Source of the DNA: an uncultured Collinsella sp.
GTDB lineage: Bacteria; Actinomycetota; Coriobacteriia; Coriobacteriales; Coriobacteriaceae
Reading direction: 5' to 3'
Length of the DNA: 15,383 nt
Assembly (NCBI GenBank): GCA_902490095.1
Contig: CABUCQ010000043.1
Location: forward strand, 1-15,383
Shown here: piece by piece, positions 13,017 to 15,383 of the stretch
Layout: each line of letters starts with the position of its first letter
How positions within the stretch are numbered: position 1 is the first letter of the stretch
Notes under the pieces: generated by a model
What the model saw: only the letters and a program-made list of their open reading frames with translations
Told to the model about the DNA's origin: nothing
The model's database searches: none
Translations under genes and position numbers: made by a program

Positions 13017-13027
13017 GAGGGATACAA
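12998..13027 (-). promoter_or_regulatory. eno promoter
   Basis: On the minus strand TTGTAT (13022-13027) and CATAAT (12998-13003) are spaced 18 bp apart. Transcription would start near 12991 and give a leader of about 93 nt that contains the short leader ORF. Confidence 0.6.
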
Positions 13028-13036
13028 TTGTTTTTC

Positions 13037-13083
13037 GAAAAATTTAGCGGGAACGATGAGGCATGTCAGCCCGTCGTTCCCGC
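13037..13083 (-). terminator. Intrinsic terminator of the larC2-yfcE-mazG operon
   Basis: On the minus strand GCGGGAACGA (13074-13083) pairs perfectly with TCGTTCCCGC (13047-13056) across a 17-nt loop and is followed by TAAATTTTTC. It begins 5 bp after the mazG stop and insulates the eno promoter that follows. Confidence 0.88.
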
Positions 13084-13087
13084 AGTC

Positions 13088-13936
13088 TTACTCCTCTGCC
13101 TTTGCGGCATCCCAGAGGTCGTTGAGGCCGTGGGTCGAAAGCTCAGTCAGATCTACATGAGCGTTGGCCGCCATCTGCTCCATCGCGGCCCAACGGCGGC
13201 GGAACTTTGCCGTGCTGGCACGAAGGGCACTCTCGGCGTCGATTCCCTCCTTGCGCGCAACGTTGACCAGGGCAAAGAGCAGGTCGCCAAACTCCATCTC
13301 GCGCTCGGGCGAGCCGGGAGCCTCGGCCTCAAACTCGGCACGCTCCTCGGCGACCTCGTCCCACACGTCCTGGACCGTCTCCCACTCAAAGCCCACGGCC
13401 GCTGCCTTGCGCGACACCTTCTGGGCCTGCATCAGCGCCGGCAGATGCGTGGGCACACCGTCGAGCAGGCCCTCGGGCGCAGCCTCGCCTGCCGCCACGG
13501 CTTTGTCCTTGGCGGCCTTCTCGGCAAGCTTGACCTCGTCCCAGATCTTGAGTACCTCGTCGGAGTTATCGGCATCCGCATCGCCAAACACGTGCGGATG
13601 GCGTCGGATGAGTTTGGCGTCGATATCGCGTGCCACATCGGCCAGCGTAAACTCACCGGCGTCCGCCGCAATCTGCGCATGCAGCACTACCTGCATGAGC
13701 ACGTCGCCGAGCTCCTCGCGCAGGTGCGCCGCGTCGTCCGCCTCAATGCAATCGAGCGCCTCGTAGGCCTCCTCGATCATGTTCTTGCCGATGCTCTGGT
13801 GCGTCTGTTCGCGGTCCCACGGGCAGCCATCGGGCTGACGCAGACGCCAGATGGTCTGCACCAGATGCTGCAGCTCGGCCGACGCGTCGACCAGCGTGGA
13901 CAGATCGCGCGAGCCCTCGGCATTTTGCTGAGCCAT
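13088..13936 (-). CDS. mazG: MazG-family nucleoside triphosphate pyrophosphohydrolase
   Basis: A 282-aa protein with two MazG-fold domains, the layout of E. coli MazG. It hydrolyses NTPs or dNTPs to the monophosphate and pyrophosphate, removing abnormal nucleotides. The first domain begins WRLRQPDGCPWDREQTHQSI and has magnesium ligands in IEEAYE (Glu55/56/59) and EELGD (Glu75, Asp78). The second has DEVAEERAEFE (193-203) and MEFGD (Glu215, Asp218), followed by KFRRRW. The start at 13936 lies 2 bp after the preceding phosphoesterase stop; its ribosome-binding site GAGGAGGAC is formed by the last codons of that gene, so translation is coupled. An extended frame upstream only reads through the neighbour. 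Confidence 0.95.
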   Translation of the reverse strand: MAQQNAEGSRDLSTLVDASAELQHLVQTIWRLRQPDGCPWDREQTHQSIGKNMIEEAYEALDCIEADDAAHLREELGDVLMQVVLHAQIAADAGEFTLADVARDIDAKLIRRHPHVFGDADADNSDEVLKIWDEVKLAEKAAKDKAVAAGEAAPEGLLDGVPTHLPALMQAQKVSRKAAAVGFEWETVQDVWDEVAEERAEFEAEAPGSPEREMEFGDLLFALVNVARKEGIDAESALRASTAKFRRRWAAMEQMAANAHVDLTELSTHGLNDLWDAAKAEE

Positions 13937-13938
13937 GG

Positions 13939-14487
13939 TTAGTCCTCCTCCAGGATCACATGACGGAACGCGCCGCCCTCGTAGATGCCGTAACTGTGCG
14001 TACCGTCCTTGGGAATGCTCACGCTGCCGGGATTGAAGAGCCACAGGCCCGGGTGTGCCTCGCTTGCCTCGTTAACCTTGATGTGCGTGTGGCCGTAGAC
14101 GAGCGCGGAGCCCTCGGGCAGCGCGGGCGCGTGGTCGACGCTGTTGTGCATGCCGGCGCCAAAGACGTGGCCGTGCGTCAGGAACAGCTCGCGGTCGGCC
14201 TCGTCAAACAGCGTGGCGTAGTCGGCCATAACGGGAAAGTCGAGCACCATCTGGTCGACCTCGGCGTCACAGTTGCCGCGCACCGCGATGATGCGGTCGG
14301 CCAGGGCATTGAGCAGCGGAATCACACGCTTGGGAGCGTAATCGCGCGGCAGGTCGTTACGCGGACCGTGATAGAGCAGGTCGCCCAGCAGGACGATGCG
14401 GTCGGGCTGCTCGGACTCGATGGCGGCGACCAGGCGCTCGGTCCAGTATGCCGAGCCGTGGATGTCGGAGGCGATGAGGTATTTCAT
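13939..14487 (-). CDS. yfcE: YfcE-type metallophosphodiesterase
   Basis: A 182-aa calcineurin-like phosphodiesterase. Metal ligands are all present: Asp8 and His10 (SDIHG), Asp36 (LGDLLYHGPR), Asn72 (GNCD), His105 (THGH), His133 and His135 (YGHTH), and NPGS at 152-155. Length and motifs match E. coli YfcE, a manganese-dependent phosphodiesterase of unclear physiological substrate. The start at 14487 has AAAGGA 6 nt upstream; a longer frame to 14550 lacks that support. It sits between the LarC2-like gene (55-bp gap) and mazG. It is distinct from the broken phosphoesterase at 3560-4299. Confidence 0.92.
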   Translation of the reverse strand: MKYLIASDIHGSAYWTERLVAAIESEQPDRIVLLGDLLYHGPRNDLPRDYAPKRVIPLLNALADRIIAVRGNCDAEVDQMVLDFPVMADYATLFDEADRELFLTHGHVFGAGMHNSVDHAPALPEGSALVYGHTHIKVNEASEAHPGLWLFNPGSVSIPKDGTHSYGIYEGGAFRHVILEED

Positions 14488-14542
14488 GGTGGTCCTTTCG
14501 GGTGGGGTTGATGGAGCTGGGCGTGGCGTGCCGCCAGCCGCG

Positions 14543-15028
14543 TTACTCAAATCGCAGCGCCGCGGCTTGTGCCGTATGCATCACGCGCTGGAGCGGTACG
14601 TTATGCTCGCGGGCGAGACGGGCGCAGTCCTCGTACTCGGGCGCTGCACGCTCGCTGCCGTCGGGCAGAGTCGCCACCTTAACGGATACCTCGCCCCAAG
14701 GCGTTGTTACGCGCTCAAAGCGGCGTGGCAGGCAAACGCGTTCCATCACCTGGCGACGAATGCCGTTGGTCGTGGTTTCCAAAAAGATGATCATCTGCAG
14801 ACGGTCAATGTCCTCGCGGGCGCAAATTACCTGCAGCTGCCAGCCGGGACGACCTTTTTTGCAGTAGAGAGGCAGCCAGTGCACTTCGCGGGCGCCCGCC
14901 TCGCGCAAGCGGTCGGCGGCATAGGCGAGCACCTCGGGCGACGCATCGTCGATGTCGCACTCCAGCTTGACGATGGTTTCGGGCGCATCGGTCTCGCGGG
15001 ACAGCGGAGATGTACTTCCACGTTGCAT
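14543..15028 (-). CDS. Stand-alone LarC C-terminal domain protein
   Basis: A 161-aa protein matching the C-terminal half of LarC, the nickel-inserting cyclometallase that completes the nickel-pincer cofactor of lactate racemase. Recognisable blocks are KLECDIDDASPEVLAYAADR (21-40), CKKGRPGWQLQV (56-67), LETTTNGIRR (83-92), VTTPWGEVSVKVA (107-119) and PEYEDCARLAREHNVPL (130-146). The N-terminal LarC1 half is not encoded upstream: the preceding DNA is a divergent intergenic region. The start at 15028 has AAAGGA 10 nt upstream; an in-frame ATG at 15067 lacks one. In some species larC is split and joined by a frameshift, but that cannot apply here. It is the first gene of the operon with yfcE and mazG. 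Confidence 0.82.
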   Translation of the reverse strand: MQRGSTSPLSRETDAPETIVKLECDIDDASPEVLAYAADRLREAGAREVHWLPLYCKKGRPGWQLQVICAREDIDRLQMIIFLETTTNGIRRQVMERVCLPRRFERVTTPWGEVSVKVATLPDGSERAAPEYEDCARLAREHNVPLQRVMHTAQAAALRFE

Positions 15029-15134
15029 ACGGTCCGGATCCTTTCCGCACGGGCTCGTTTTATTCATCCAAACGCTAGCACATCGGACGTGGCACAGGCG
15101 TGACTTTCGTCCGTCGCCGCCCTCGCCCCTATCC

Positions 15135-15199
15135 AAACATGTACATCAGCCTCCAAACATGTCATTTTTTGTCGGTTTTGGAGGCTGACGTACATGTTT
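15135..15199. repeat. 23-bp near-perfect inverted repeat
   Basis: The arm at 15135-15157 is inverted at 15177-15199 with a single mismatch, around a 19-nt loop containing TTTTTT. AAACATGT occurs at 15135-15142 and 15155-15162, and inverted at 15192-15199. It lies between divergent genes, so it does not serve as their terminator. It may be a short palindromic mobile element, an operator or a hairpin RNA. The rest of 15029-15319 holds no gene. Confidence 0.75.
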
Positions 15200-15281
15200 T
15201 GAGAGCAAGCGAGGTCGCACCGCGCACCCTTTCCAGTCGATTTCGGCACCCCGCGCGCACGACGCGCCGAAGCTGCGCCAT

Positions 15282-15287
15282 TACAAT
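15282..15287 (+). promoter_or_regulatory. -10 box of the PHP-domain gene
   Basis: TACAAT lies about 33 nt before the ATG at 15320, giving a leader of about 26 nt that carries the ribosome-binding site. No strong -35 box is seen. Confidence 0.4.
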
Positions 15288-15319
15288 GGAGCGGATTCGC
15301 CAAATGCAAAGGAGTCGCC

Positions 15320-15383
15320 ATGCCCGCATGCCCGCTGGTCGATTGCCATACCCACACCTCGTTCTCGGACGGACACGCCTCGT
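15320..15383 (+). CDS. PHP-domain protein, 5' end only
   Basis: Only 21 codons are in the window. The ATG has AAAGGAG 6 nt upstream. The sequence VDCHTHTSFSDGHAS carries the first PHP-domain metal motif (HTHTSFSDG), typical of histidinol-phosphatase HisK-like and related metal-dependent phosphoesterases. The exact member cannot be told from the fragment. It is divergent from the LarC2-like gene. Confidence 0.75.
   Translation, partial: MPACPLVDCHTHTSFSDGHAS

Overview
The window is GC-rich, gene-dense bacterial chromosome. GluQ-RS, a DUF2207 membrane protein, a DUF4342 protein beside a two-component system, a DivIC/FtsB-like gene directly before ppx, enolase and MazG together fit a gut Coriobacteriia such as Collinsella or a close relative. 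This is inferred from recalled gene content and codon bias. I see no rRNA, CRISPR array or transposase.

Layout. 1-2500: a DUF2207 membrane protein on the minus strand, then about 550 bp without a gene that holds palindromes, a possible pseudoknot RNA and a strong terminator. 2527-4624: gluQ with a -10 box placed for a leaderless mRNA, a metallophosphoesterase gene broken by a 14-bp tandem duplication, and a small two-helix membrane protein. 4837-7700: an operon of a DUF4342 protein (with a 45-bp in-frame tandem duplication), an OmpR-type response regulator and a histidine kinase, ended by a bidirectional terminator. 7723-8396: a two-gene minus-strand unit of an orphan galactitol-type PTS IIB and a VOC protein. 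8499-9350: a membrane-anchored helical-repeat protein and tRNA-Leu(UAA) with a terminator. 9355-9618: two structured intergenic elements, one carrying an inverted copy of a tRNA T-arm. 9621-13083: ppx, a divIC/ftsB-like gene and eno, all on the minus strand; eno has its own promoter, paired 10-bp direct repeats and a 15-codon leader ORF. 13088-15028: minus-strand operon larC2-like, yfcE-like, mazG with its own terminator. 15135-15383: a 23-bp near-perfect inverted repeat and the start of a PHP-domain gene.

Functional threads are glycolysis (eno), cell division (DivIC), nucleotide and polyphosphate housekeeping (MazG, Ppx/GppA), tRNA modification (GluQ-RS), sugar uptake (PTS IIB) and envelope signalling (DUF4342 plus two-component system). 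No single coherent new system spans the window. The best leads for undescribed biology are the eno leader ORF and operator-like repeats, the pseudoknot/terminator upstream of gluQ, the tRNA-Leu-adjacent structured element, and the lone LarC C-terminal domain.
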